This document shows positions 1 through 10,902 of a stretch of 64,000 nt of DNA, piece by piece. How positions within the stretch are numbered: position 1 is the first letter of the stretch; each line of letters begins with the position of its first letter. This DNA comes from Geotrypetes seraphini. Taxonomy: Eukaryota; Chordata; Amphibia; Gymnophiona; Dermophiidae. Below the pieces are notes generated by a model. The model worked only from the letters and a program-made list of their open reading frames with translations. It had not been told where the DNA came from and did no database searches. Position numbers and translations under genes: made by a program. The stretch spans positions 118,917,380 through 118,981,379 of the forward strand of contig NC_047095.1 in NCBI RefSeq assembly GCF_902459505.1. The letters are read 5' to 3'.

Positions 1-145
1 CCCCAGTTTTAACACAGACCTTCAGTCACTTTGGGAATGGAGGGTTAGGTGACTTGCCCAGGGTCACAAGGAGCAACACTAGGTTTGAACCTGAAACCTC
101 AAAGTGCTGAGGAAGCAGCTCTCATCACTAGGCCACCCCTCCATG
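1..145 (-). repeat. tRNA-derived CORE/MIR-like SINE, antisense
   Basis: Read on the minus strand this has a pol III B-box-like stretch (GGTTCAAACC) followed by the CORE motif TGACCCTGGGCAAGTCAC, the central signature of MIR/CORE SINEs. The same arrangement recurs at four other places in the window. The copy is cut by the window edge. Confidence 0.7.
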
Positions 146-496
146 CCTTGTGTGGCTGCAGTCCCTGCTCAGACCAAATGGTAATTGTTCATTTTAGTCA
201 TGATGAAAGAAGTTAGGTGCCAGGGTTCAGGTACACGTGTCTCTTATATTTTATGCCCTCCTGGGACTTACTTCTCATTTTCACTTCCCGTATCTACTAT
301 TTTAGCTCCTTCCGCTTTCTACCTTTTCTTTTGCTTTGTCCTTGGCCTTCTATGTTTCCTGAAGCTTTAGAAATGATCAGTGCTAAGAAAAAGAACAATT
401 TTAAATCTGAGTTGCTCAAACAAAATCTAAATTCTCTCAACTCTTCTGCCTTTTGCTGGTCTGCTTTCTTTCTTTTGTTTTTTTAAATAAATTTTA

Positions 497-655
497 GGAG
501 GAACATTATCAATGTGGGCTCCCATTAAGACAGATTATCTTACTGTTAAAACCAGTAACTAAGTATTATTGCTTATTGAGATGTGCTAAACTAGCTTAAG
601 TTAGTGGTAAAATAACCCATTTTAACAGTAGCCCACACTGATATGTTCCCTCTAA
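497..655. repeat. Short foldback (MITE-like) element
   Basis: The two ends are imperfect inverted repeats: GAGGAACATTATCAATGTGG on the left is answered by a complement ending GATATGTTCCCTC on the right. The core is AT-rich and non-coding. The family is not recognised. The rest of 146-724 shows no gene or clear repeat. Confidence 0.5.
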
Positions 656-724
656 AAGTTTATAAATACTTCTTTCTGTGTAGATGCTCAAGATGGGAAC
701 CTGGGAAGTGCAGTTGTACTGATT

Positions 725-835
725 TAGAGAACGACAGCCTCAGTACCCTGAAGTTGTAGGTTCAAATCCCATATTGCTCATTGTGGCCCTGGGCAAGTCA
801 CTTAATCCCCCATTGGCTCAGGCATATTAGGTTGA
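725..835 (+). repeat. CORE/MIR-like SINE fragment
   Basis: Contains GGTTCAAATCCC (B box) and CCTGGGCAAGTCACTTAATC (CORE). The tRNA-like 5' part is decayed and there is no clear tail. Confidence 0.65.
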
Positions 836-1217
836 GTCAGTGGGGGGAGGGGGGACTGACCTGGTCACTGTCTTGCCATGCACATGGCTTCCCTTCACTG
901 GCATGAGTAGCATCTCCAACCTGGACCCCTGCCCTCCACCCTATACAGGCATGAGTACAGCATACAGTAGACAGGCAAAGGGTGAGGTTTGGAGAAGGAG
1001 GCTTTTAATATCTAGAAATTAGGGTTTACAAGCTCTTGGTACAAACCCATATCTGAAGGAGTAAAGTTCAGACAGCAAATGGAACATCTCTGCTTGGAAA
1101 ACAAACACACATCTCCAAGTGCGATTCAGACCACTGAAGCAAATGAAAACTCTGAGATTTATTGCCTTTCTCTCAGTTGGCCTAGTTATTTCCTCTATTC
1201 TCCTAGTTCTAGTTCAA

Positions 1218-1500
1218 TATTTTCTCACTCAGAGAATAATTAAGCTCTGGAACGCGTTGCCAGAGAATGTGGTAAGAGCGGATAGTATAGCTGGTTTTAA
1301 GAAAGGTTTGGACAAGTTCCTGGAGGAAAAGTCCATAGTCTGTTATTGAGAAAGACATGGGGGAAGCCACTGCTTGTCCTGGATCAGTAGCATGGAATAT
1401 TGCTACTCCTTGTGTACTAGGGACCTGGATTGGCCACTGTGAGAACGAGCTACTGGGCTTGATGGACCATTGGTCTGACCCAGTAAGGCTATTCTTATAA
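1218..1500 (+). repeat. CR1-type LINE 3' end
   Basis: Encodes the end of a CR1-like reverse-transcriptase protein (IIKLWNALPENVV) and then the family's 3' untranslated end, with the TTGGCCACTG and GGTCTGACCCAGTA motifs that recur at 31.3 kb and 59.6 kb. 5'-truncated, as usual for LINEs. Confidence 0.8.
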
Positions 1501-1559
1501 ATTACCACAGGGAATCTAGTGCCATGAGCTTCCATTTCCATCTGCCTGGGGACTTTATT

Positions 1560-1775
1560 GAATAGATCCACCCTTCCATTGTTCCTACACTGGGCACTGC
1601 AGGAACAACGTTAAGGTGATGAGTAGAGAATAATACAGGGACACCGTTTGTACCCATCCCTGCAGGCTCTGTCTCCATTCTCGCCCCATCCACTCGGACT
1701 CTGTCCCCATCCCTGTGACCTCTATCCCAGTCTCTGTGGACTCGGTTCTCATCTGCACAAGCCTTGAACGCTTAT
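1560..1775. repeat. Degenerate CCCATCCCTG-rich repeat
   Basis: Irregular iterations of GTCTCCATTC / GTCCCCATCCCTG about 25-30 bp apart. A related piece lies at 3372-3515 and a terminal-looking piece at 60590-60660. Probably a decayed DNA element with an internal minisatellite. Confidence 0.35.
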
Positions 1776-1796
1776 TTTACATTTAAATCTTTTGAG

Positions 1797-2120
1797 TAAA
1801 GCAACGTATCGCAAACTGTGTGCCCCGGAGGATTCCAGGTAGGCCCCGAGATGCCAGCAAGGAGAGACGCCGGCACCGGCTGACTGTTTCCAGGACGCGC
1901 CTCTCACGGTGAGAGGCAATCTTGTAGTCAGTCAGCCAGCACCTGCGCCTCTCCTCCTCGCTGGCGAATCTGCTTCTTCTCCTCACCTCTCCTTCTGCAG
2001 CCCCTCCCCCACGGTAATAGGATGCTCAGGTCTGCGACCGGAGGACATCCGCACATGCGGTCAACGTGGTCATTACTGCGGGTCATTACTGCATGGGCGA
2101 TTGATGATATCGCTCTGAAA
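1797..2120 (-). repeat. Foldback DNA element, family A, partial
   Basis: Shares the end GTATCGCAAACTGTGTG and the internal arms (GGCACCGGCTGACTG, GGACGCGCCTCTCAC) with the fuller copy at 34018-34405 and the fragment at 11340-11580. Terminal repeats and lack of coding suggest a non-autonomous hAT-like element. Confidence 0.5.
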
Positions 2121-2172
2121 ATCAGCCGCATAGAAGCACTTTTTCTATAGAGTCAAAGAGAAGTGCTTCATT

Positions 2173-2633
2173 TACACTTCCCCCTCCCCATTCGTGGTTT
2201 CTGCACTCGCGATTTCACATAATCGCGATTTTTTTCTGGGGAGGGGGAAAATTTAAAAAAAACATATTTTTTACCTCCCTGCCGCCTTCCCGGCCTTACC
2301 TGGTGGTCTAGCGGGCTTTCGGGGCAGGAGCGATCTTCCTACGCTCCTGCCCCGTGCAGATCGCCATGAGGAAATGGCTGTAGGGAGTTCCCGACGTAGT
2401 TTCGAGAGACTACGGGAACTCCCAGCAGCCATTTCCTCATGGCGATCTGCACGGGGCAGGAGCGTAGGAACATCGCTCCTGCCCCGAAAGCCCTCTAGAC
2501 CATCAGGTAAGGCCGGGAAGGCGGCAGGGAGGTGGGGGTGGGTCAGAGCCGGATAATCGCGGTTTTTCGCCTTCGCGGTCCGGCTCTGCCCGTATCCCCC
2601 GCGAATAACGAGGGAGAAGTGTATTTATCTAGT
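2173..2633. mobile_element. Long palindromic pogo/Tigger-like MITE
   Basis: Begins TACACTTCCCCCTC and ends GAGGGAGAAGTGTA, so the termini are inverted and flanked by TA. Nearly the whole interior folds back on itself around about position 2405, with arms containing GGGGCAGGAGCG and CCATGAGGAAATGGCTG. A diverged second copy is at 21899-22356. The TA flank and TIR style suggest a pogo-type Tc1/mariner derivative; this family call is an inference. Confidence 0.65.
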
Positions 2634-3371
2634 CATTGAATGCTGATTTCAATTTCAATTGATATGCTTTAAATGATGAGTGAGAGCATAGGGTCGATGA
2701 AAGAAAATCCTACCTGCATTACCTCCTTGGCGTTCAATCATTGAACGTTGCAGGATTACTGAGACCCTCTCTCTCAACTGAATAACAACCTTTAAGTTGG
2801 TTTAGAAACCTGTTCTATGGTTTTGAATGTTCATTCATTGAGGTTTCTTTAGCCTGGTTCAGATACAGGGTTCCATTATCGAGTCGAGATCCACACATTT
2901 CTGGGTGTCCTCCAGCCCCAGCCCCGAGATTAGTGTGCCAGCAGCTTAAAAAGTTTGTGACGCGCTGTATTAAAGTCTAAAAAGGGACAATATTCTCTAC
3001 AACTGTTTATAAATCACAAATAGAGCCTTCCATTGCTATCTGGTTTTGGTGCAACCTTCCCAAAGATTCAGTTGCCTATGTTTTCCATTATCTGGAAAGG
3101 TACAATTGTATTGTCTTTCAGACATGGATGTAGAAGAGAACCTAGACTGGGAAGTGTCTATTAAATGTTGGAAATGTTCCTTGACGCCAGCAACGATGGA
3201 TGAATCTGTTGCAGTAACAGTAAGACGCATGAGCAGCTGGGCACATGATGGAAGGCCATTGCAGATGGCAGGCAAGACACAAATGATGTCGTTTAACAGC
3301 TCCTGCAGTTTTTTTTAATCATTGAATTCAGTTGCCCAAGATGTGTTAAGTTTTTACATATTGATACCAGT
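2634..3371. other. No gene or recognised repeat
   Basis: Mixed-composition sequence. Short open frames overlap on both strands near 3.04-3.32 kb without conserved motifs or splice context. Nothing supports a gene. Confidence 0.4.
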
Positions 3372-3515
3372 CTGACGATTTTACAGAATGACACAGGGAC
3401 AAAGTTGGTCGCTGTTGCTGTGCAGACTCTGTCCCTGTCCCCCTCCTCATCCCTGCGGGTTCTGACCCTGTCTCTATGGGCTCTGCCCCCATCCCCATGT
3501 CATTCTCAAGAAGGA
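3372..3515. repeat. GAATGACAC-type element with CCCTGTCCC iterations
   Basis: Starts ACAGAATGACACAGGGACA and ends CCCCATGTCATTCTC, so the termini are imperfect inverted repeats, with about 24-bp GT/C-rich iterations between. Related to 1560-1775. The stretch 3516-3870 after it holds nothing recognisable. Confidence 0.45.
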
Positions 3516-3875
3516 GCCACACATCAAAACTCTTTCCAGAATCCTGTACCATAGGATCTAAGTCCAGCCACCAGAGGGTGCCCTATGCCATGACTATGGC
3601 TCCCCCCTTCCCCCCAGGAACTGTGACATTTCCCTTTAAAATAATTCTCTAAAGTGGTGGAACTCAACACGATAGTATTGCAAAGCTTAAGAAGGTCAAC
3701 CAAATAGATATATTATGAAACACAGTATTTCAAGAGAAAATAAACATTCTAAAAGAGTGATTATACATTGCTGGGACATAGCTTTCACATAGTGATAAAT
3801 ACTGACAGATAAGGGATCGGAGCCTGGGTTTGCTGGTGTTTTAGATTCTGCATCCTCAGCATCAGGTTGTCATTC

Positions 3876-4490
3876 AGTGGCAGTGATGGGATTAGAACCT
3901 GGAGCTGCGGGTGTCAAGCTCACGCAATTGGCTATGACACAAGGAGAGGCTGTGGCAGTGGTGGGATTAGAACCTGGAGCTGCAGGTGTCAAGCTCACGC
4001 AATTGGCTGTGACACAAGGTGAGGCTGTGGCAGTGGTGGGATTAGAACCTGGAGCCGCAGGTGTCAAGCTCACGCAATTGGCTGTGACACAAAGAGAGGC
4101 TGTGGCAGTGGTGGGATTAGAACCTGGAGCTGCGGGTGCCAAGCTCTGTGCAATAGGCTGTTACACAAGGAGAGGCCAGGGCAGTGATGGGATTAGAACC
4201 TGGAGCTGCGGGTGTCAAGCTCCGTGCAATAGATTGTTACACAAGGAGAGGCCGGGGCAGTGATGGGATTAGAACCTGTAGCTGCGGGTGCCAAGCTCTG
4301 TGCATAGGCTGTTACACAAGGAGAGGCCAGGGCAGTGATGGGATTAGAACCTGGAGCTGCGGGTGTCAAGCTCACGCAATTGGCCGTGACGCAGGGAAAG
4401 ATTGTGGCGGTGGTGGGATTAGAACCTGGATTTCCAGGTGTCACAGCTGTGTGCTTTCAGCATCAGGCTGTCACACAGGGAGGACGGGAG
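3876..4490 (+). repeat. Tandem array, 75-76 bp unit, 8 copies
   Basis: GGGATTAGAACCTGG recurs at 3888, 3963, 4038, 4113, 4189, 4265, 4340 and 4415, with spacings of 75,75,75,76,76,75,75. The first and last copies are the most diverged. Open frames across the array follow from its repeat structure. The GGATTAGAACC core resembles a decayed tRNA-like B box, so a SINE-derived minisatellite is possible. Confidence 0.9.
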
Positions 4491-5120
4491 CACAATCTCT
4501 ATGGGGGGGCTATAGTTTTAGAGGCTTGGAAGGGAAGAAAGAGGTTGGGAAATTGAAAAACGTCATGGTGAGCAGGAGAATGGCAATTTTTCTTAAGTTT
4601 ACATGCTCTGCAGGGATGTGGTTATCGTTGGCAGTGAATTTGATGAGAAACGTGTGAACGAGTTCCTGTGTAAAAGTTATCTGAACTGGCCCACTCTGTG
4701 CTGCAAAGAAAAAGAAAAAAAAAAAAGTAACTCCCTTCAGAAACTAGGTCACTTGATGAATTTTTAGGTCTTTTTCCTTTAAGTGAGATGTTTCTACCGA
4801 TTTGGAGGGGCATTTTTTTCCAGGACCACCTCTGCATTTCCTGTTGCCCTCAGACCCAGATAGAGGATGTGGTACAGAGCAGCAGGACGTGAGGACAGTG
4901 CCTATTTCAGACCTCCGAAAGGCCCCCGCCTGGGGGGGGGAAGGGACGCAAAGTGAATGCCACACCAATCTGCAGGCTTAAAGTGATGGACAGAGGGTGG
5001 GGGGCCTCTATTTTAGACCAGGGATAGACCACACGAGGAAGGCACTGCCCCCTCCCTAGCACCCAGACACCTTACTGGCTGCTACCAGGGGAATTCAAAG
5101 ACATTTATCCCTGCCCTGGC
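4491..5120. other. No gene or recognised repeat
   Basis: Non-repetitive sequence with G-runs near 4930. Open frames are short, overlap on both strands and lack recognisable motifs. Confidence 0.4.
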
Positions 5121-5121
5121 C

Positions 5122-5195
5122 TCTCCTTGTGTAACAGCCTATTGCACAGAGCTTGATACCCGCAGCTCCAGGTTCTAATCCCACCACTGCCACAG
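5122..5195 (-). repeat. Isolated inverted copy of the 75-bp array unit
   Basis: Reverse complement of the array unit at 3.9-4.4 kb: CTCCAGGTTCTAATCCCACC matches GGGATTAGAACCTGGAG. It abuts the LINE fragment that follows. Confidence 0.75.
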
Positions 5196-5196
5196 A

Positions 5197-5576
5197 GAAA
5201 GGGGTGACCTGATTGAGACATTTAAGTACGTCACTGGTCGTGTCGAGGTGGAAAACGATATATTCTTTCCCAAGGGACCCTCGGTCACAAGGGGGCACCC
5301 GCTCAAACTCAGAGGGGGGAAATTTAGTGGTGACACCAGGAAGTATTTCTTCACGGAAAGGGTGGTAGATCACTGGAACAAACTTCCGGTGCAGGTGATC
5401 AAGGCCACCAGCGTGCTCGATTTTAAGAATAAATGGGACATCCACGTGGGATCCCTACGAGGGTCAAGTTAAGGAACTAGGTCACTAGCACTCAGACTCA
5501 ATGGGGTGGGTCAATAGAGTGGGCAGACTTAATGGGCTGTGGCCCTTTTCTGCCGTCATCTTTCTATGTTTCTATC
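5197..5576 (+). repeat. CR1-type LINE 3' end (subfamily with FFPKGPSVTRGHP)
   Basis: Encodes the C-terminal part of a CR1-like ORF2 (FFPKGPSVTRGHPLKLRGG, then [17 protein letters not shown]) and ends in the conserved TTTCTGCCGTCATCTTTCTA tail. The copy at 10150-10489 is nearly identical in the shared part, so this subfamily was active fairly recently. Confidence 0.85.
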
Positions 5577-6355
5577 CCTGGATTCTAGAACACTGGTCAC
5601 CCAAATTTCCAACTAACACCCGGATTTGAGCTGCACAAGTTGTAGGATCCTTCCGGCTGCGCCAGCAGGTGAAGTGGCTGGAGGCAGGGTGGGGTTTGGC
5701 AGAGTGGGGAGGGACTGGGACATGCCTTGAAATCTTGCTCTCAAAACTTGTAGTCCTTTGGCAGCTCTGTAACAGGCCCCTTTCGAAAGGATGGGGGCCC
5801 ACCTATGGATAAAAGCCTCACTATGGCACTGAAGGGATGGCAAGCCTGGGGAAGACGCGGGGGCCGTAACTGTGGAAGATCCAAGAGGTACAGAGATTTA
5901 TCAGCAGTACCAGGCCCAGGAGGCACAGAGGTGATGGCCGTAGGCCAGAGGGTAGGTAGCTGTAGAGGCAGCTGAGTACCTAGAGGTGGGACCCACACAA
6001 AGCTGCAGGAGGCACCGGAACCCTACCTCTGTCCTCAGATTTCCCCTATCTCCCCTCACCATCCCGCAAATGTTTCAGTACAAGCTCCCGTTCTGAGAGC
6101 GATGGGTTTGCGGATCATCTGGGCCATGAATAGCCTCACTATGTAAATACCTCATGTAATCTGCCTCCCCACCCGTGAAAGAGTCTGAGTGTGCTCCTAA
6201 TCTATACAGCACACAGCTGCAACCGGAAGGTGTCTTGTCAATACCTCCCTCCCCCTACCTATGCCTGAGATTATAGCATTCAATTATATGGGTACGGGGG
6301 AAGCATTTTCCTATTCATTTTCAGATTGGTTTTCTTTTCAAAAAAATATTGTGGA
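5577..6355. other. Unique-looking sequence, no gene recognised
   Basis: Higher GC than its surroundings and free of the repeat families seen elsewhere. In mammals LST1 lies on this side of NCR3, so I looked for a small membrane protein with a leucine-rich helix, but no frame shows one. Confidence 0.35.
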
Positions 6356-8752
6356 GTTGTATTGTCAATAGTGTGCACTATTCTTCAATCGTGAGCATTA
6401 TTTCTCAATAGAATGCACTATTTGTCAATGATGTGCACTATTTCTCAATAGAATGCACTATTCTTCAACCGTGAGCATTATTTCTCAATAGAATGCACTA
6501 TTTGTCAATGACGAGCACTATTTCTCAATAGAATGCACTATTTGTCAATGATGTGCACTATTTCTCAATAGAATGCACTATTCTTCAACCGTGAGCATTA
6601 TTTCTCAATAGAATGCACTATTTGTCAATGACGAGCACTATTTCTCAATAGAATGCACTATTTGTCAATGATGTGCACTATTTCTCAATAGAATGCACTA
6701 TTCTTCAACCGTGAGCATTATTTCTCAATAGAATGCACTATTTGTCAATGACGAGCACTATTTCTCAATAGAATGCACTATTTGTCAACGATGTGCACTA
6801 TTTCTCAATGGGATTTACTATTTGTCAACGGTGAGCATTATTTCTCAATAGAATGCACTAGTCTTCAACCGTGAGCATTATTTCTCAATAGAATGCACTA
6901 TTTGTCAATGATGTGCACTATTTCTCAATAGAATGCACTATTTGTCAACGATGTGCACTATTTCTCAATGGGATTTACTATTTGTCAACGGTGAGCATTA
7001 TTTCTCAATAGAATGCACTAGTCTTCAACCGTGAGCATTATTTCTCAATAGAATGCACTATTTGTCAATGATGTGCACTATTTCTCAATAGAATGCACTA
7101 TTCTTCAACCGTGAGCATTATTTCTCAATAGAATGCACTATTTGTCAATGACGAGCACTATTTCTCAATAGAATGCACTATTTGTCAACGATGTGCACTA
7201 TTTCTCAATGGGATTTACTATTTGTCAACGGTGAGCATTATTTCTCAATAGAATGCACTAGTCTTCAACCGTGAGCATTATTTCTCAATAGAATGCACTA
7301 TTTGTCAATGATGTGCACTATTTCTCAATAGAATGCACTATTTGTCAACGATGTGCACTATTTCTCAATGGGATTTACTATTTGTCAACGGTGAGCATTA
7401 TTTCTCAATAGAATGCACTAGTCTTCAACCGTGAGCATTATTTCTCAATAGAATGCACTATTTGTCAATGATGTGCACTATTTCTCAATAGAATGCACTA
7501 TTCTTCAACCGTGAGCATTATTTCTCAATAGAATGCACTATTTGTCAATGACGAGCACTATTTCTCAATAGAATGCACTATTTGTCAATGATGTGCACTA
7601 TTTCTCAATGGGATTTACTATTTGTCAACGGTGAGCATTATTTCTCAATAGAATGCACTAGTCTTCAACCGTGAGCATTATTTCTCAATAGAATGCACTA
7701 TTTGTCAATGATGTGCACTATTTCTCAATAGAATGCACTATTCTTCAACCGTGAGCATTATTTCTCAATAGAATGCACTATTTGTCAATGACGAGCACTA
7801 TTTCTCAATAGAATGCACTATTTGTCAACGATGTGCACTATTTCTCAATGGGATTTACTATTTGTCAACGGTGAGCATTATTTCTCAATAGAATGCACTA
7901 GTCTTCAACCGTGAGCATTATTTCTCAATAGAATGCACTATTTGTCAATGATGTGCACTATTTCTCAATAGAATGCACTATTTGTCAACGATGTGCACTA
8001 TTTCTCAATGGGATTTACTATTTGTCAACGGTGAGCATTATTTCTCAATAGAATGCACTAGTCTTCAACCGTGAGCATTATTTCTCAATAGAATGCACTA
8101 TTTGTCAATGATGTGCACTATTTCTCAATAGAATGCACTATTCTTCAACCGTGAGCATTATTTCTCAATAGAATGCACTATTTGTCAATGACGAGCACTA
8201 TTTCTCAATAGAATGCACTATTTGTCAACGATGTGCACTATTTCTCAATGGGATTTACTATTTGTCAACGGTGAGCATTATTTCTCAATAGAATGCACTA
8301 GTCTTCAACCGTGAGCATTATTTCTCAATAGAATGCACTATTTGTCAATGATGTGCACTATTTCTCAATAGAATGCACTATTTGTCAACGATGTGCACTA
8401 TTTCTCAATGGGATTTACTATTTGTCAACGGTGAGCATTATTTCTCAATAGAATGCACTAGTCTTCAACCGTGAGCATTATTTCTCAATAGAATGCACTA
8501 TTTGTCAATGACGAGCACTATTTCTCAATAGAATGCACTATTTGTCAACGATGTGCACTATTTCTCAATAGAATGCACTAGTCTTCAACCGTGAGCATTA
8601 TTTCTCAATAGAATGCACTATTTGTCAATGACGAGCACTATTTCTCAATAGAATGCACTATTTGTCAACGATGTGCACTATTTCTCAATAGAATGCACTA
8701 GTCTTCAACCGTGAGCATTATTTCTCAATAGATTGCACTATTTATCAATGGA
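6356..8752 (+). repeat. 20-bp-unit satellite with higher-order structure, about 2.4 kb
   Basis: About 119 head-to-tail 20-mers of the form TTNNTCAAYNRNRWGYANTA. Main variants are TTTCTCAATAGAATGCACTA, TTTGTCAATGATGTGCACTA and TTCTTCAACCGTGAGCATTA. They alternate as 40-bp dimers. The rare variant TTTCTCAATGGGATTTACTA recurs at intervals of 160,240,160,240,240,160,240,160 bp, which shows higher-order repeats spread by unequal exchange. Edges at both ends are degenerate. No coding potential. Confidence 0.97.
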
Positions 8753-8999
8753 CCCTCTTGCCCCTTCATTCCACAGCAAATTCAAAACCTTGTTTCTTAT
8801 TTATTTATTTGCATTTCTTATACGAGGTACCGCCCTTCATAGCAGCCTCTGTCACGCTGACCCGGATAAGTCAATAGCTGCACAAGAGTTTTGCAAACTC
8901 CTAAAAGCCGGTGCGATAAAAGAGGTCAAACAGAGCCGCCTTTTGAGGCAAATGTTAACCTAAATGCATTTTTATGTGTATTTAAAAGCAGGCTTCTCC
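8753..8999. other. No gene or recognised repeat
   Basis: A short open frame runs from the satellite edge to 8963 without motifs. Contains a TTATTTATTTATTTG stretch. Confidence 0.35.
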
Positions 9000-9398
9000 T
9001 TTAATCAGGCTAGAATCAATGTAAATGTGATTTAAAAGGAGAACTGCCCTTAGCCAAGAATTAATATACATGTGATTTTAAATGAAACATTCTGTTTTCT
9101 CAGTCTAGAATCAACATATTTGTGCTTTTGTGCTCAAGCTAAAACCAACCAATGTATGATTTTAAAGGAGATTTGCCCTTCCTTCAGGCTAGAATCTACA
9201 TATATGTAGTTTCAAAGGAGACCTGGTCTTACTTTAGGCTAGAATCTACTGATGTGTGATTTTTAAGGGAAATTTGCAATTACCTCAGGCTAGAATTAAT
9301 ATACCATGTATATGATTTCAAGGAGACCTAGCCTTACCTCAGGCTATAATCTGCAAATGTGTGATTTTTAAAGAAGACCTGCCCTTCCTTACCTTAGC
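9000..9398 (+). repeat. Degenerate tandem array of about 50 bp unit, 8 copies
   Basis: CAGGCTAGAATC-like starts occur near 9006, 9052, 9101, 9135, 9185, 9235, 9286 and 9340, each followed by TGTGATTTTAAAGGAGA and CTGCCCTTACCT-like stretches. Old and heavily mutated. Confidence 0.75.
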
Positions 9399-9399
9399 T

Positions 9400-9572
9400 C
9401 AAGGATCTCAAAGTCCCTCTTTGAGGGCCGCAATCCAGTCGGGTTTTTAGGATTTCCCCAATGAATAGGCATTAAAAGCAGTGCATGCACATAGATCTCA
9501 TGCATATTCATTGGGGAAATCCTGAAAACCTGACTGGATTGCGGCCCTCAAGGAGGGACTTTGAGACCTCTG
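9400..9572. mobile_element. hAT-like foldback MITE with 8-bp target duplication
   Basis: Arms CTCAAAGTCCCTC...GGATTTCCCCAATGAAT and their complements fold over almost the whole element. It is flanked by a perfect 8-bp duplication CCTTAGCT (9392-9399 and 9573-9580), diagnostic of hAT-type insertion. No coding capacity. Confidence 0.85.
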
Positions 9573-9580
9573 CCTTAGCT

Positions 9581-10149
9581 AGACTGTTATTAATAAAATT
9601 AATAAAATCAGGGCCTAACTAACTCTGCACCCGGAACACTCCCAAAATGGCCGATTTAAAGTTTGATGTTAACTGAATGTTTTTCAGAGGCATTAACCAG
9701 TTAAGTACAGCTGAAAATTAGTGACTGGTCCCAGACAGGTGATTTAACCAGCCAAGAGTCATTTCTGCCCATTTAAATTGATTTGAATATCGACTCCCAT
9801 CGGGCATGAGTGACAAAACATCTAAATGCAAGGGGGCCGTACACATGAATGGGGGGGGCTCCCCCTTATGAGAATTTGCAGGCACCCGTCATATTTACAC
9901 AGCTGCAGTTATACCAGGTCTATGGTTGCCGTAACTGCGGTCAGATAAACGTGACATGCGCAGATGCTGGGCTACGACAGGATTTTATAATGGAACCTTT
10001 ATTGGTCTGTGTGTTTTCGGATTGAGCTCACGCCTTTCCAGCGGCCACGTGGCATCAAGGCGCCTACAGGACGACGGGTGGTTCTAGAATCACCTCCGGA
10101 ATCCAGGTGCAGAAGTTCCCTCCCCTTCTTCCGTCTTTCGCATTGTTAT
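9581..10149. other. No gene or recognised repeat
   Basis: AT-rich start (TTAATAAAATTAATAAAATC), then ordinary sequence. No open frame with known motifs. Confidence 0.35.
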
Positions 10150-10489
10150 GAAACAATTTGATAGGACCTCTTCGGTGGAAAACGACATATTCTTTCCCAA
10201 GGGTCCCTCGGTCACAAGGGGGCACCCGCTCAAACTCAGAGGAGGGAAATTTAGTGGTGACACCAGGAAGTATTTCTTCACAAAAAGGGTGGTAGATCAC
10301 TGGAACAAACTTCCGGTGCAGGTGATCAAGGCCACCAGCGTGCTAGACTTTAATAATAAATGGGACATCCAGTGGGATCCCTACGAGGGTCGAGTTAAGG
10401 AACTAGGTCATTAGCACTCAGGCTTAACGAGGTGGGTCAGTAGGATGGGCTGTGGCCCTTTTCTGCCGTCATCTTTCTATGTTTCTATA
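10150..10489 (+). repeat. CR1-type LINE 3' end
   Basis: Same subfamily as 5197-5576: FFPKGPSVTRGHP, YFFTKRVVDHWNKLP, tail TTTCTGCCGTCATCTTTCTA. An L2-type LINE 3' tail (AAGCAGGATACAAGAATTTT, then A/T-rich) may follow at about 10610-10705. Confidence 0.85.
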
Positions 10490-10902
10490 TACAGAAATTT
10501 AAGAAGGTCTTGAAGACAATTCCCCCCCCTTTTTTTTTTTTTTTTTTTTACAAAACAGTAGCACAGTTTTTAGGGCTGGTCGCAGCAGTAACAACTCAGA
10601 CGCTTTTTGGTTGTTTGATAATTGTGTATGTATTCATGTGAACTACTTAGGTGTAAGCAGGATACAAGAATTTTAAAATAAATTTTAAATAAATAAATTT
10701 TACTTTCCAGTCGAGCTGGGACAGAGAACAGTGTTTTCTCCCTGTTGGGAATCAGAGATTATCCGTAAACATGAGGTCCGTTCAAGGCGCAGGTCTTCAT
10801 TCAGACGCTTAAGTCCAAATGATCTCCTGAATGTATCTGTTGAGCACTTCCCTGTCCATCCCTGGTGTTTGGCCTTTCTCAGTGCCTCGTCCTGGCATAT
10901 TC

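Noticed and set aside
3888-3902. tRNA gene from the B-box-like GGATTAGAACC
   Set aside because: No cloverleaf; the motif is part of a tandem repeat unit, and other B boxes in the window belong to SINEs.
3870-4263. 128-codon and antisense 90-codon repetitive proteins
   Set aside because: Both are readings of the 75-bp tandem array; the period is a multiple of three, which keeps frames open on both strands.
5572-5998. Overlapping minus-strand frames as a candidate LST1
   Set aside because: No leucine-rich membrane helix, no ATG-led signal anchor and no splice support; frames overlap one another.
6356-8752. CRISPR-like array of short repeats
   Set aside because: There are no unique spacers; units are contiguous 20-mers in a vertebrate satellite.
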